From NCBI GenBank assembly GCA_949152475.1, contig OX424556.1, positions 55,634,451 to 55,698,450 on the forward strand: a stretch of 64,000 nt of DNA. Direction: 5' to 3'. Shown piece by piece: positions 22,330 to 36,770 of the stretch. Each line of letters opens with the position of its first letter. Position 1 is the first letter of the stretch. The position numbers and the translations under genes are program-made. Source of the stretch: Terebella lapidaria. Its lineage: Eukaryota; Annelida; Polychaeta; Terebellida; Terebellidae. Below the pieces are notes generated by a model. It was not told where the DNA came from, ran no database searches, and saw only the letters and a list, made by a program, of their open reading frames with translations.

Positions 22330-25035
22330 TGAGGTGTCCAAAACCGAAAGATAATAGCGGCCCAAATGTTCTCAGTCGTTGTCGCTCTATTATGGATTTC
22401 CTTTACCTTGATCATGACCTAGATCAGGAGCTAGGAAAATAAGCCCAATAAATGTATTTATTTATTTTTTATTATCATTTTACTATGTGGAAATATATTG
22501 TGTGCCAAATTGTGTGGACGTTATGATGGGTAGTAGTTCCATCATTTCAGATGACTCCTGCAATATGAGACACTGTCAGGACATATTGCCCACCGACCAT
22601 CATATAAGTGAAATTGTGAAATGAGACTTCCTGAATTATACCGTAAGACCTGTTTGTGGCACAACGAGACCACTGTTTTCACTTAGGTTGTACTTTAATA
22701 AGTATTGATTTTTCATTGCATCCACAAGTAATTCAATGAACATTTCTTCAGTCGTGGTATTAATGTACCAGTACACTTCCTGGAAAATAAATTTGCCTCG
22801 GTGCAAGTATACATGATTATTCATCACATTTGAAATCCATATCCGACGAAAAGATCATTAGGTATTCAATGTTATTATATTTGGAAATAACGATAATCAC
22901 TCATTCGCCCAGAGCACACGTTTCCACATCTAATCTTCACTACATGTGTTTATCTTCCCGTATTCTAAACATGTTTTATGTCTGGTGGACTTGTCCTCTT
23001 TGTGTTTCAGACGCACCATTAAGCCATGATAATCAACGATTAATCAACCAAACCAAAACCTGCTGGTTCATTAAAGGAGCATCTACTGTTTATGAAGTTC
23101 GTTATGAATCAATTGGCGAGCATATATTAGATGATACTAGTATAGCACCGATTTAAGCTCCATGATACGTCCTCATGAACCAGCAGTGGATTTGAAACAC
23201 ATGATGTAAAAACGATTGATTCAATATCAATTAATTTCCTCAGTTAATTTGTTATCAAATTTAATATATGTATGATTACATCAATATTCATGATATTAGA
23301 TTATACTAGTATAGCACCGATTTAAGCTGCATGATACGTCCTCATGAACCAGCAGTGATTTGAAACACATGATGTAAAAACGATTGATTCAATATCAATT
23401 AATTTCCTCAGTTAATTTTTTATCAAATGTAATATATGTATGATTACATCAAAGATGATATTTCGTTATCTGGTGATGCAGAACATCTGATCCCTCACTG
23501 TTGGTACACTGGAGAATAATCAATCCCGGAAACTTGTCAAATTACTATGATACTAATTTTTGCCCTATGCAGGTATATAAATACCAAATACATAACCTAG
23601 AACTACTATACTAGAATGATTGAACCATTCGAAAAAACCAAATGAATAACTTGGAGTGGAGACAAAACATCATAAAAATGTAATATCAAAATTCACACTG
23701 ATGTGATCAAGAATTCGATGTGCATTATACTGTTGTTTCGACTATAACTTAAACCTGATGAATTTGTATGCTTATATTTTACCCTAATTTATGTTATGTT
23801 TGTAATTGTGTGCAGCTATTACCCAATACGTGTTCGAGATCGTTACAGTATCAATTAGGGGTCAACACACCACAGAAAAATATGCAAAATGAACTAGCAA
23901 CATTTACATTGTCATTTTTTTATCTCAACATTCTTCGAATATTGCGGATATTTAACAATTTTGTTGACATTCAAATGTATTATCCATTTACTCACGTGTG
24001 GATAGACGTGGAATCAATACCCAGTATTAAGTATTCCGAGCAAACAAAACAGGGTCCGTTATCCAATCTCATAGTCCGGGGACAGAAAGTCATATCAGGC
24101 ATACGAAGTGAGAGAAAACAAAAATGACAGGGAAACTCATGAACCCCCAAAAATGGCCATTAGGAGGTGAAATCAGGTGTTCCGGAAAGAGTGAGCATTA
24201 TAACCCTATGAGTAGACGTCCGGATGCTATTTTTAAAGGTCATTTAATTATATGTGGATAACTACTTCGAGACGCGAAGCAAGAGTGTGAACAACAAATA
24301 TCAGTAAGCAGTGCACGACAACGTTCAGATTTTTTTTCATGTCACATCGGATTCCATTTTGATGTTGCAAAATACTGTTATGAGCTGTAATGGTGTCAGT
24401 ATACGAGCAGACTGTTTGAATTACACGTACATGCTCGAAATATCCTACTCTTATCTGCAGCATAAATTACGGACGGAGGTTACATGATTGTATTATTTTC
24501 ATAAAATACGTTCTTATCGTCTTGAATAAAGATGAGATGGTCGAATAAAATGAGATGTACTCTAGGAAGATTACATTTATACACGCACCGTGAATGTATC
24601 TAATAGATGGGGCATCTTGTCAATGTAAGTTTTGAACATGGGAATAGTAAGTTTTTAACATGGGAATAGTAAGGATTCACAACACTTCAAATGAAACTTC
24701 ATTTACCATTTTCTGACATTGTGATGTTACCTGAAGGACAGTGAAGGTACCAGCTATTTCATTTTACAGTAACTCAATTTAATTTCTAGCTAGTTGCAGT
24801 TGCATCGTATTTATAGAAGAAGATAAGGCCATCATATGGCTATATTTCTGGCTGATCATGCTAATGGTTGATTATAGTGTCTTTACTACAGTGCTCTTGC
24901 TGAGTTGATGGTGGCTTGGTTTCTTTGAAGTGTCATGAAAGCTCCAGATATATAACATATGTGACGACCAGCACGTTTTCACAGCGAACCGACGTAAAGC
25001 TGTCTGACGGTAACATTTATTGTATGACTGTCCAA

Positions 25036-25043
25036 TATAAATA
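25036..25043 (+). promoter_or_regulatory. TATAAATA in a recurring array block
   Basis: TATAAATA sits in a block whose common pattern is TATGACTG, CCAA, TATAAATAATGGATTGCT and then AATGAAACTCC. The block recurs at 38154-38161 and 42537-42544, and with TTTTATAATGG at about 35207 and 47353. In several copies a TGACGTC-like motif lies 60-90 bp upstream. A core promoter is one reading. A minus-strand frame through the same block is the alternative. Confidence 0.3.
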
Positions 25044-25392
25044 ATGGATTGCTCGGTAATGAAACTCCACACGGTAGTGACTGCTTCCGGGCTGTCGGCG
25101 GTAAAGTTGTTATTGAGCAATTGTTATTTGCAAACACCCCATTAGAACATGTGTATATTGGCTTGTGGTTTAATCTAGATGTGTATTAACTGATAAAGTA
25201 ATTTCAAATTTTCACCGATTTATTGCAATTTATCTGCTTGGTTTTGTTCGGTGTTTCACGAAGGAAATGAATAAAGTCAATACATCATTTCCAAAACCCA
25301 GTACTTTACTATAACTTTTTTCATCACACCAAGAAATAATCAGGCCAAGGGCCGAAGATAGGTTACCGGACAATATATGTTTAATATTTTAG

Positions 25393-26515
25393 ATGTTAGC
25401 CAGGTCACTAGTTAAATTCAAGAGCAAGAGAATATTCAGCATAAATAATATTAAGTATATATCATGTCCACAGTTGATTGCTGTAAATTCAATAGTCAGA
25501 GAGATATTAGCAATTTTGTCATGTGGTCTTGAAATTGAAGGCAAAGGTCAAACTCAAGGTCATCAGAATATTTGGCGTAAAACATTTCCTATATGTCCTT
25601 CATTGATTCCCACACTATGAAGTCAATAAGTGAGATATTAGCCATTTCGTCCTGTCACCTTGATAATCAGGTCAAAAGAAACTTGAAAATAAGGTCATTG
25701 GTGAAGTTGAGGTCACAAGAATATTCAGCATATATCATTTGGAGTTTAACCACAATTGATTCCTAAGCTGTAAAGTTGATAGTAAGTGAGATATTAGCCA
25801 TTTGCGATCTGACCTTGAAAATGAGGTCAAAAATCAAGTTCAAGGTCATGAGAATATTCAGCATAATATATCATTTCCTGTCCGCAGTTGATTCCTAAGC
25901 TGTAAAGTCGATAATAAGCGAGATATCAGCCATTTTGTTCTCTGACCTGGAAAATGTGGTTTAGGGTCAAATTCAAGGTCACCAAATATTTTGCATATAT
26001 CATTCCCTTCATGTCCACTATGGAATCCCAAGCTGTAAAGTTGATAATAAGCGAGATATTAGCCATTTTGTGCTCTGACCTCGAAAATAAGTTCAACTTG
26101 AAAATAATCTGCATCTATCATTTCCTATATGTTCATAATTGATTCCTAATGCTATGGTCACATGTCATACCCGGAGGATTCCCGACGTATCTACGGCAAA
26201 AACTCGAAAACTCTGGGAACTGACGGGAATCTCCGTGGACATTCCGCCCTGACTCCCGCTTGTGTCGGGAGTTATCGGGAGCTGCCGGGGAACTCCGGGA
26301 ACTTTATTTTAGCGCTCCGGGAAAAGTTGGACATGTTAAAAAATTTCTTCTTGAATTATATTTGAATTTTCTTCCTTCTTGAATTATTTTTAAGCATTTT
26401 TGTGCAAAACTTCAGAAAAATTAGCCCATAAACAAAAAAGATAAAAATGTGGACGACGGACGATGCCGGACGCCGGCACAACGCCATGTCAATATGTTAT
26501 CGGACCATAGGTAGC
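25393..26515 (+). repeat. Family A composite repeat, copy 2
   Basis: Diverged 130-150 bp units run through 25420-26150 with GACCTTGA, AGGTCA and ATATTCAGCATA motifs. An unusual CGGGA-rich stretch lies at about 26165-26330, and the family A tail (AAACAAAAAAGATAAAAATG, GGACGACGGACG-like, ATGTTATCGGACCATAGG) at 26400-26512. It interrupts array unit 1; the paralogs near 35.2 and 47.7 kb lack it. Confidence 0.8.
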
Positions 26516-29500
26516 ATGCGATAGTGTAACTGGTTAGAGAAAAAATTATTTTGAGAGCGTTGACTTGATGGTAGGTACTAGTTTTGGACCATCAATTGTG
26601 AGTCTTCATGACCACTGTTTACTTCGCCTCATCACATATTTTCATGATAATTCAGATATTGTGTATTGCTGAGTCGTAACACACATATATATCGTTTCAT
26701 ATACGACTCCGATTCATTACTATGTTTATATTTTTACAATATTTGATAAACTATGATCATTCATTCGTTAAACTGGTAGCTAAATAATGGATAATTGCTA
26801 TACCAACCACTTCAGTTCTCTTGCTACAGCCTGCAGATATCGCAATGTTTTTTCTTTACTAGTAGACCAGTATCATATTATTCCGGTCACGAATCTGACG
26901 GACCACCACCATGGCTCCATTTGTAAACATGACAAATCAGCAGACGTCAATTGTTTGTCGGTTGGAAATTGAAAAAAAAATTAATTAGCACAATCAAAAT
27001 TTGATGCAATCGATGCACGAGGTAAAATTACCAGCAATTTTGTATTTGAATTAGTTTGACACATAACAGCCATGCAGATAAATCTTGTCTCCGAGTCTCT
27101 CCAGGCACTCCTATGATGTTGGGTGAGATTTATGTCATCTGTCTAGTGTCTATCCATGGATTTTCTGTATGGTGTTTTATTGATGTTGCTGGATATTATG
27201 CTGTGGACTAATCGCTGTGGACGTTCGAATGCTTTGGTATTGGCATATTCGAATGAGGGATCATACTATTCGGACTTATATTTCTGCGCTCCCCATGGGT
27301 ACTAATGTGACATGTATATAATAAATATCGTTGCTCTTGACGTTTTGGTTTACGCATGGCAGCCATTATGATTTTCGGCATGATTGTCGAACACAATTGT
27401 TCAATATCAAGTTTCTATACGTTTTGAAGCCTCGATTGTTTGTAGAAATAATAGGCTCTGTGCGTCAGTAAGGCGCGATTGCTTCAAGATATAACCTAAA
27501 TATTGGTGCATTCAAATGGAAGGTATATCAGAGGTGATCTTTAGGTTGTCCTTTGGTTACATCAAACTACCATTTTAAAGAGACCATTCTTGGACTTTGT
27601 CGACCTAACACTGTATATTTCATGACATCATTTACATGCCTTGAGTTAATTATAGACATATAAATACATTTTATAAATTGATAATGGAGAGGGGAGGTTG
27701 GTATTGTTGTAGTGCTGTCCAGCTGTTCTGATGACATACACCACTCGTATTTGCATTTTTAGTTGATACATTTGCACATGAATGACCTATTGTATAGTCT
27801 GTGTGTATAGTAGAGGTGGTGATCTTAGTGGAAACAATATATTGGTGTGAATAAAGGTGATGCGGTCGACGGACATTGGCTTGGTTTACACCTCATTATC
27901 AGTCTAGGGATATGAGAGAAAGGGATATTTCTAGTTTGCCATTTCATGACATATATCCAAGTCAGACATATACTGCAACTTTCTGATTCTAGTTTGCAGG
28001 ATATTCTGCATGGGTGGTTTGTAGTCTTGTGGGCAAGGTACACTCCAATAACTTGTCGTTCATGTGTTGGTAAGCCCCCAACAAACCCTTCCAGCATCCC
28101 AAAATGTTCCCAACAAATGCAGGTCAGGGATTTGGTGTTCACAACTCCATTCAAAATCTGTTTTGTTTTGTGGGAGTACGTGTGTGTGTGTTGGTAGGGT
28201 GGGAACATACAGTACTTAACTTTAACCCCTTTAACACACAAAAATGCTTTTAACACGATACTATATTTTCCCGAATATACACACGGTTATGTCTCCATTT
28301 CCATTGACTAGATTACGCAAAAGCTAATTCAAAGAGTTCATGGTTGCTGAGTAGCATGTTGCCACCATTATTGTCTAAATGAACAGCAAAAAATGTGTAA
28401 AATACATCTATCACCATGTGCAGCCATTCTAAAGACGAATATAACTGTGCAAGAACTGGCAACATGTTGACAGTGTCCAAGCATGCTCACCAAACATATG
28501 TGAAATATCATAACGATCTTTACACTTCACGCGGACTTGTCATATATTATTCAGAGCCGGAGGCCTTCTCGTGCTATAAACACGTGGGAATTGGCTTTAG
28601 TGCGGAGGACCTTCTTGGCCTGTATGTAGTTAAAGGTTTAAAAAGTTCCGTTGCAAAAAGATAAGGATAACAAAGGTGAAAATATCATTTATGTACATCA
28701 GATTACCAGCACATAATCGAAAAAAACATGGATTATATTTCCTAGTATTACAAAAGATTCAAGCAGGTAAAGCTGTTTTCATTGAGCAGTATTGTGTTGT
28801 TGAGAATCTGCACATTGCATACGACATGTAAGAATTGTTTGTTTGATTTGTATGATATAAATTGTTTTTTATATGACCTATTGAATGTGAACTATGGAAT
28901 CAATACTTCAACAAGTATTACTTCCACCAGGGAATCTGACATGAGATTGCGTTCAGCTTTATTTCTAGTATAAGCCTAGTGCTTGACACACTCGTCCTCA
29001 TACAAAAAGTCATTTGCACTGTATGATGCCTTGCATCTTATGTAGGATCTCCGCGGGCCCTTTTCCATGCACATCGGAAGTGATAAAAGCGACGCTGGTT
29101 AAATCAAAGTGGCAATGAATGTTTGGAAGGAAAAAACGTTCAAATAATTCTTGCATGGCATTGTTGTTCATAAAGGCTGTTACTAGTATATTAGATTTGA
29201 TTATATTTTCAAAATGTTTCATTATTGCGACACAATAAACCACCCACGTAGATTTCCAGTGAATGCCCATTGCCAGAATATTTGAGATGAGATTTTGATG
29301 TATGAGGAGCGAGAGAGATTATCCCTAAGATGAGGAATGGTGACATGTAACATCCGATTTCCCATACATTTCACCATTTCATCATTCACTCGGTCGAAAT
29401 TACCGTCTGGAAATCTAAATGGTAAAGGTCACAGATAGAGAAAATTTCAAATATAACAATGTTAGACTGTGAGCATCATTCTATTACCACTAATACAACT

Positions 29501-32058
29501 AGATTTTGATGGTGCCAATATCAAACGTAAAATACAGCATTTTCCAATAGAGAAAAAGCCCGACCAATTAGTTTATCCAAAGACACACTGGTGTCATCAG
29601 GGGTAGAATGTGTGTGATATTTTGTTGTGTCTTCTGTACACTTCATGGAATTAGTATACAACGGCATAACAACCTATAAAATTAATTTAGAAAACCGAAA
29701 CAAAGCCCATGGAATAGCTGTATGACAAGTACATAAGTACCTAATCACAAGCAAGAACAATAAACCTTAAATAAAAATTTTTTTTTGTAAATATTTTACC
29801 CTGATCTTTACACGTGGCGTTATATACTACAATGTAATTTTTACATTATCCTTATACTCACGTGTGAAAAGGATCTCACAAGTAATTTCCTGTTACCTTA
29901 TTGAGGAAAATTACAGTTGGATGAGTTTCAAGACACACAAATAAGTACTTGAGTAAAAATCATCAGTGAATTCACTACACAGTGTTTTTAAACAACGGAA
30001 CCATATCACGACTGATCGTAGCATGCGTCTAATGGCGTCACGCACATGGCATTGACAGTGCTGTTTAGTTGAGTGACACGCAAACTTTCTTACATGATTC
30101 GCCAGACTTGCAGACTGAATTTTGCACAACTAAGGTTACTAAGTAGAATTTTATATATCCAAAATATAGAGAGCTACATGCATGGTGGTTCTGGGTGGTC
30201 TTGTTAGTGGTTAGTTATCGTATGTCACACAGATACTTCTTTGCCTGATTGGCGATGGCTTGGTTTATCCAGTCGTCATGAAAGCTCCACAATTGATATA
30301 TATATATATAGTCATATATGACGTCCAACACGTTTTCCGACGGATGGTACGTAGTGCATGACTGCCAAAAATATCAATAGTGAATTGCTGAGTAATGAAA
30401 CAATGTTCTGTAACATAAAACCCGGATTACTGTAGTAAATCGCATTACGTCAGACAAATGCATATGCAAAACGTGACTCTTTCTGGCTGTGAATGAATAA
30501 GTGCATGCACGGTTATTTCTCCTCTTGTAATGAACAAAGTGAGCGTCGCAAATATTTATCTTGTGCAACTGTGTTCTATTGTTCGTTTCATTGTACCCAG
30601 TCAATACCACAAACAGCACAATGTCCGAAAGTGAAATATTCAGGGCTGTGCTATCTACATTTTCCATTGATGCAACAACAACTACTAGCTGGTGGATATG
30701 CTAGTGTACATTTTGAAGACACCAGATACATAAATATGACGTCATATTAATTGCTAGGGGGTGTGCAAAGAGAGATGTCCGTGATAATTCTTTTCAAAAG
30801 TGAATTTTGTTAATGAAATTATAGGTTAGGTGCACCAGACTGGAACTAATGAATGCTTCTCTCGTTTGAAATCACGGTAAGGTCATAGTTTCAGCAGATG
30901 AAGAATGAAACACCATACCGCTATTATTCCATCAGTAATATTAAAATTACTGGTTATTCAATGAAATCGGCATCATTTCCAACCCATCCAATGCGGCTCA
31001 TGCCCTAACTACACTGGTTAAAAGCGGCATACAAGTTTATAATATAATAAACCATTTTTCCTATCACACGAACTCTCAGCCAAACACTTTAAAATTGTTT
31101 GGTGCATTCTTTAGATCACCCTGCAATATCTGATTGTTTTACCTATAGGCATTTGAAGTTTGGAACAGGGAAGATCGATTTATTTCCACAGTCATAACCA
31201 AATGGACAACAAAATAGTAACATATTGACACAATTCAGTCACTTGGATGGCATGACGAAGGCTTATGTGAACCTGTGGTGGCATTGGTCCTGGCCAGTAC
31301 TGATAGTCATTAGGCTTTCGAGCTGTGACATAACCAGTCTCCACGAAAGGCAAATAACATTATGTGAGAATGATTACCATCACGCCTTGTTAGTGGTATG
31401 AGCTTCGAAGACAGCTACAGTGTGTGGTCTCGAGTTATCCAGTGATAATAGTGATATTATCCATTAAGTGATTGTAGTAATACAGTATACTACAATACAT
31501 TGGGGGTGATATTGTCCATTTGGACATTTAAACTTAAATGGGGATTATTTTATTGTAAACAGTGTCTGAAACAAAATCACTACTTTAGTTTGTGTTTTGA
31601 CGAATATAAAATTTTCGTATACATTTAATGGAGACACCAAGTGTGTTTGTATAATAAGCAACCACCATGATTCCTTTGCTCATATTGGAGAAAGTATGAT
31701 AAAAGACTGGGTTCAACCCCAAATGTTATTGATAACTTTTTCCAGTTGACATGCTGATGCCAACGAATAACGTCAGTTGAAATTGAACATATCCTCACTT
31801 AGACGCTTCAATTGATGTCACACACTGTTATACATGTGGGTCGAGGCAGGATATAAATATCACGTCATCATATGTTTTCTTGTTCATGATCAACCCGTTC
31901 ATATTTTTTTAACAAAGAGTGTATGAACAGATCAACGCGATTGTTTTGATACAAAAATTACTGTATACCCATCATTGGATGTGAATGTACCTAGACCAAT
32001 TTATTACTTAGAAGCTGTATCAATGTCTCTACTCACGGAAAAAAATATGGTCTATTTA

Positions 32059-32865
32059 GATAGATAGATAGTTTATTCCAAATTATGTACATCGGAGATA
32101 ATGGTTGTAACAAAACATACACATGCACATAATTTGAGGATTACCTCAAAGATATAGAGATCTGTAGTATCCACACATGAATAATATGTTATATGGATGG
32201 TCAGGAAAATGTCGTGGATATGAGATAACCCATACAACAAAAAATAGAAGTGTCATATCATAAAGCAAACCCCTATACCCCCAACCTCCCAACCAACCCA
32301 CCCAAAGACCCCATGGGACACAGCGCGCGCCTGTCGGTGGACCTGCAACAGGCAAACATCACAATATTGTTAATATTAGATGAACTTGTGAAGCGGTCAT
32401 AAATTGCAATGTGCATATGCATTGTCGACATTCTGGGAAAATTCCAAGAAGGAACGCGGAAAGAAATACAAATACTCACAAAAAGGTGCGGAGAACACTA
32501 CTGCACACTTTCGATATAACTTGATATATAATGATGTTTTATTCTGGCACTAAAGCTTTTACATGTTTTGGTGGCCTTAACCTTTTCAGGCAAATTTAAC
32601 CATAATACGGGGGCTTTGTAGATAAAACTTCGGAACACAACGTCCATTTTAAATGCAGGGATATAAATATTTGATTGGCTTCTTGTGTTATGTGCATGTA
32701 CATCAATATTTGATTCGTATACGTTTGACAGAGGTGACGGTAGACAACTATGAACATACTTATACATGAATATAGCTAACTGGATGTTATACAGGTCAGT
32801 AAATTTTGGGATTTTCATCCTCTCAAACAAGGGAGTTGTATGTTCGTTATATTTGGATTTTGTTT
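32059..32865 (-). pseudogene. 5'-truncated LINE fragment with target duplication
   Basis: The minus-strand frame 32920-32498 encodes a LINE C-terminal region (FTDLYNIQLAIFMYKYVH, HAHNTRSQSN, APVLWLNLPEKVK). Its 3' tail is AATAAACTATCTATCTATC at 32059-32085. It is flanked by TATTTA at 32053-32058 and 32866-32871. The paralogous empty site near 43075 reads ACCTATTTAACGCA. Only the last part of the ORF survives, so the copy is dead on arrival. A C-rich stretch lies at 32270-32310. Confidence 0.85.
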
Positions 32866-33352
32866 TATTTAACACAGAGAAGCAATTTATGTCGGTGTCC
32901 AAAGTGCAAAATCCGTACATTTCAGTTTTGGCACTGTTATTTCTATTATATTTAGCAGTTACCTCACAAATCCAATCGATTGGTACACATATCCCTATAA
33001 CGTGCTCCCAACATGCAATCGACTGGCATTGAGGGCTATAATGGCCTATCCCACTGCCTGGTATTATCGCACTGGCTCAGAACCAGAGCACAGAGACTCC
33101 ACAATGCAGCGACCAGGAAGCTGGCCGAGTGGTGACTTGTCATGGAGTGGCTGGAAGCTCGGGATCTGGGCTCCAGTCTCACTGACTGCGCCGCAACTCT
33201 CATCTCAAGACACTCATAGCTTGGACATTCGTCGTGGATTACGGGACACAAAGTCAAGTTGAGAGCCAGAACAGAGTATTTGTGGCAATCCTTCAAGTCT
33301 GATTTCCTAATCGAACAGGTGGCCGTGAAGTATCATTGTGGAAAGAGTGAAT

Positions 33353-33425
33353 ATGCAGATTTGTGTACGGATTTTTGCCAGTGTCTGTTTGGCCTTTGTA
33401 CTGGCACTGGACTACTTCACTAAAG
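33353..33425 (+). CDS. Signal-peptide-like first exon, array copy e (partial gene)
   Basis: ATG plus 24 codons and one base before GTAAG (phase 1). The peptide is MQICVRIFASVCLAFVLALD followed by YFTK. Relative to the copy at 43586 it has several substitutions but no frame damage; the hydrophobic core and the Cys at residue 4 are kept. The upstream GC-richer block at 33040-33260 is shared. No second exon was identified. Confidence 0.5.
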
Positions 33426-36400
33426 GTAAGTTGTGCAAAACACAAAGGCCATAGGATTTCAAGTATAATGCTTTCGGTAATTGGTAATATTAATTATGCA
33501 CATTATACTACTAGTATTTAAAACAGAAATTCAGCAGGCAAACCCTGTTCCTGTTGATCAGTATTGAGAGCTATCGCCAATATTAAGGTTATGAATCCTG
33601 AACACCGCTTACAATATGAACCAAATCAAGAAATCGATCTGTGCCTTATGGGTAACCTAAATGGGCAACAGCATACGCTTTTCTGTTTCGTGTTTTTTGC
33701 TTTATTTGTTTTATGTTTTTGTTGTACATGCTCTCTGTCCAGTGTGTTTATAAGGTCATTCAACTATGGCAATATGGAATTTTAAGAACGACTGAATTAA
33801 GTTATCAATAAACTTGACTGGTTTTGACTGTTTCGATTGAAATGTGTTGACGAAAAGGATTTCTTCAAATCTGATTAAATATTAGATCATTTACACTTAC
33901 TTGCAGCAGGAAATCTAATAATAAATGTGATTCAATACATATGCATGATAATTTCAAGCATTATATTTCGTAGCCTGGTGACACGGAACATCTGAGCACT
34001 CAATGTTGGTAACCTGGCAGACAGTCAACCGTTTAAACTTGTCAAAATTAGACATAGACATATATATGAATACCAAATACTTCACCTAAACTACCTTAAA
34101 TTAGTGATTGAACCACTAGAAAACTTCAAACGAATAACAAAACTTCATACACAGTTATGTCAAAATCCACACTGACGTCAGCAGGGATTCGATGTCTGAT
34201 ATACGGTTGTTTTGGCTGTAACCTAAACCTGATTTATACACTTACATTTTATACCTAGTTATACTATGTTTACACGTGCATTTATTTTCTCGCTCTAAAT
34301 TTAGTGGTAATTGTAGCAGGATTACTGTTATTACTCGATATGCATTCATTATGTTCACAGCGTCACTTAGGGACAAAAACATCACGGAGAAATATGCAAT
34401 ATGAACTAGAAATACTTAAGTTGTAATTCTGGATCGCAACATTCTTAAAATATGTTAGGTATCGAAAAATTTTGTCGCCATTCAAATGCATTATCCATTT
34501 ACTCACGTGTGAATACAACCCTATGAGTACACATCCAGAAATTTCATGATGTTATTTTGCAAGACGAACGATGTTTGGATACCTATTTTGAAATGCAAAC
34601 CAAGAATATGAGCAACAAATAACAGTAAGCGATGCATTTCCATTTCAAAGCTGTCATGGCCAATCCTGGTATAGGCCTGTAATGATGATATGCATACCGG
34701 TAGTTTCTTTGAATTTTATTCTGATGTTTTCATTTGACAGATTACGTCCGGAATGAAGATCGAACAAATGGTTGCAAAAGATGGTAGAAAAAAAATCTGA
34801 TGTAAATACATAAACGCACCAAAAATTTGGCCAGTAAACTGAGCATCTTGTCACTGTAAGTTTTGGGCCTGTGAAAAGTAAGGATTTCCAACAATTCGAC
34901 AGATTTCCTTACATTGTGAGGTCAACTTACGATATTAGTAGATCAGTTTACAGTATTATTAGGTTACTATATTATTAAAGCGGAAGCACCTGTCTATATT
35001 CCGATGTGGTCATGCTAATGGTAGATTATATTAACGTTTACTATGGTCTTTTTCGCTGAATAGACGATGGCTTGGTTTCGTTGAAGCGCGGTGAACGCTC
35101 CACATATGTCGATGTACCTGATGTGACGTCCAGCACGTTTTCACAGAGAACTTACGTCAAAGCTGTCGGAAGGAAAACACCTATTCTATGACTGCCCAAT
35201 TTTTATAATGGATTGCTTGGTCAAAAAACATGATAGCATGGTTTTTGGCCATTACTACGCGACCAGCATCATGTTATTCCGGTCACAAATTTGACAGACT
35301 ATAGTTATGGTTTATTTTGTAAATATTATAAATTAGTAGACGTAAATTGTTTGTCGGTTGGGAAAACAAATTAAATTAGCACAATCAAAATTTGATACAA
35401 TCGATGCATGAGGTAAAAAGACCAGAAATGTGTATTCAAATTAGTTTGGCACATAACAGACATGCAGACAAATCTTGTCTCCGAGTCTCTCTAGGCACTC
35501 ATATGATGTTGGGTAATATTTATGTCATCTGTCTAGTGTCTATCCATGGATTTTCTGAATGATGTTTTATTGATGTTGCTGGATATTATGCTGTGGACTA
35601 ATGCTTTGATATTGGCACATTCGAATGACGGATATACTGTTCGGACTTACATTTCTGCGCTCCCCATGGGTACCAATGTGACATGTATAAATATCGTTGC
35701 TCTTGAATTGTTGGTCTACGCATGGCAGCCATTATGATCCTCGACATGATTGTTAAATACAATTCAAGTTTCTATACGTTTTGAAGGCTTGATTGTTCGT
35801 AGATTAATAGGCTCTGTGCGTCAGTAATGCGTGAATGCTTCCAGATATAACATATATATTGGCGCAGTCAAATGGAAGGTTATACATGCCCATAACAGTG
35901 TATTTCTTGTCTGCCATTTAAAGACATATATTCAGGTCAGACATATACTGCAACTTTCTGATTCTAGTTTGGAGAATATTCTGCATGAATGGTTTGTAGT
36001 CCTGTGGGCAAGGTCCACCCCAATAACTTGTAAAGCCTCAACAAGCCCTTCCAGCAGCCCCAAATGGTTCCCAACAAATGCAATTCAAGGATTTGGTGTT
36101 CACAACTCCATTCAATATTGTGCTATATGTTTTTTGTTTCGTGCAGGGTAACACACAAACATGCTTTTGACACGACACTACATTCCTGCCATCAGACACA
36201 GTTATGTGTCCATTTCCATTGACCAGATCATTTTTTCACAAAAGCTAAATGAAAGAGTTCATGGTTGCTGAATAGCATGTTGCCATCACCATTGTCCAGG
36301 TCAACAGCAAAAAAGTCATTCAATTTACATATAGCTCCATGTGTACGTCAAAAACAAAAATACCATGTAACTAAAAGACGTGCCGAGTTTCACACTTTCT

Positions 36401-36646
36401 GCTATAGTCATTCTGAAAATGACTATAACTGTGGAATGACTTGCAAAATGTTGACAGTGTCCAAGCATGCTCACCAAACTTACCGTGAAATACCTTGACG
36501 ATCTTGACACTTCACACATCACAGTTTGTTCAGAGCCCGAAACTTTTTCAGGCTAATCGCACGTCGGAACTGGCGTTAGTGCCAGAAACCTGCTTGGGCT
36601 GTACGTAGTAAACGGTTTGAGAAGTTGTACTTAAGGATAGCAAACG

Positions 36647-36770
36647 AGGCCCAAGTATCATACACTGCGCCTTAATATTATTCGTCCACTAAATGAATGC
36701 CATTTAATCCGTCTCTCACCCTTTTAATCATTATTGAATATAGAAGGCGCAGTGTATGATACTTGGGCCA
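36647..36770. mobile_element. 124-bp MITE with 6-bp target duplication
   Basis: The terminal inverted repeat is GGCCCAAGTATCATACACTG over about 26 bp, with an AT-rich centre. CAAACG flanks it directly on both sides (36641-36646 and 36771-36776). The paralogous site at about 28667-28685 reads through without it (AACAAAGGTGAAAATATC). Confidence 0.85.

Larger units (their letters stand above)
20836..30900 (+). repeat. Array unit 1 (about 10 kb)
   Basis: Landmarks in order: TGGCCAGTACTGACAGTCAT at 21081, GC-richer block 22000-22200, degenerate signal-like exon at 22293, a direct 170-bp duplication (23110-23275 and 23285-23450), the ATATGCAAAATGAACTAG block near 23880, a TATA block at 25036, a family A insertion at 25.4-26.5 kb, the GATGTTGCTGGATATTATGC block near 27183, then 28.4-30.7 kb, which is shared with 36.4-38.3 kb. 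The same order recurs in the following units. Many short frames exist; none is preserved across copies well enough to call. Confidence 0.7.
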
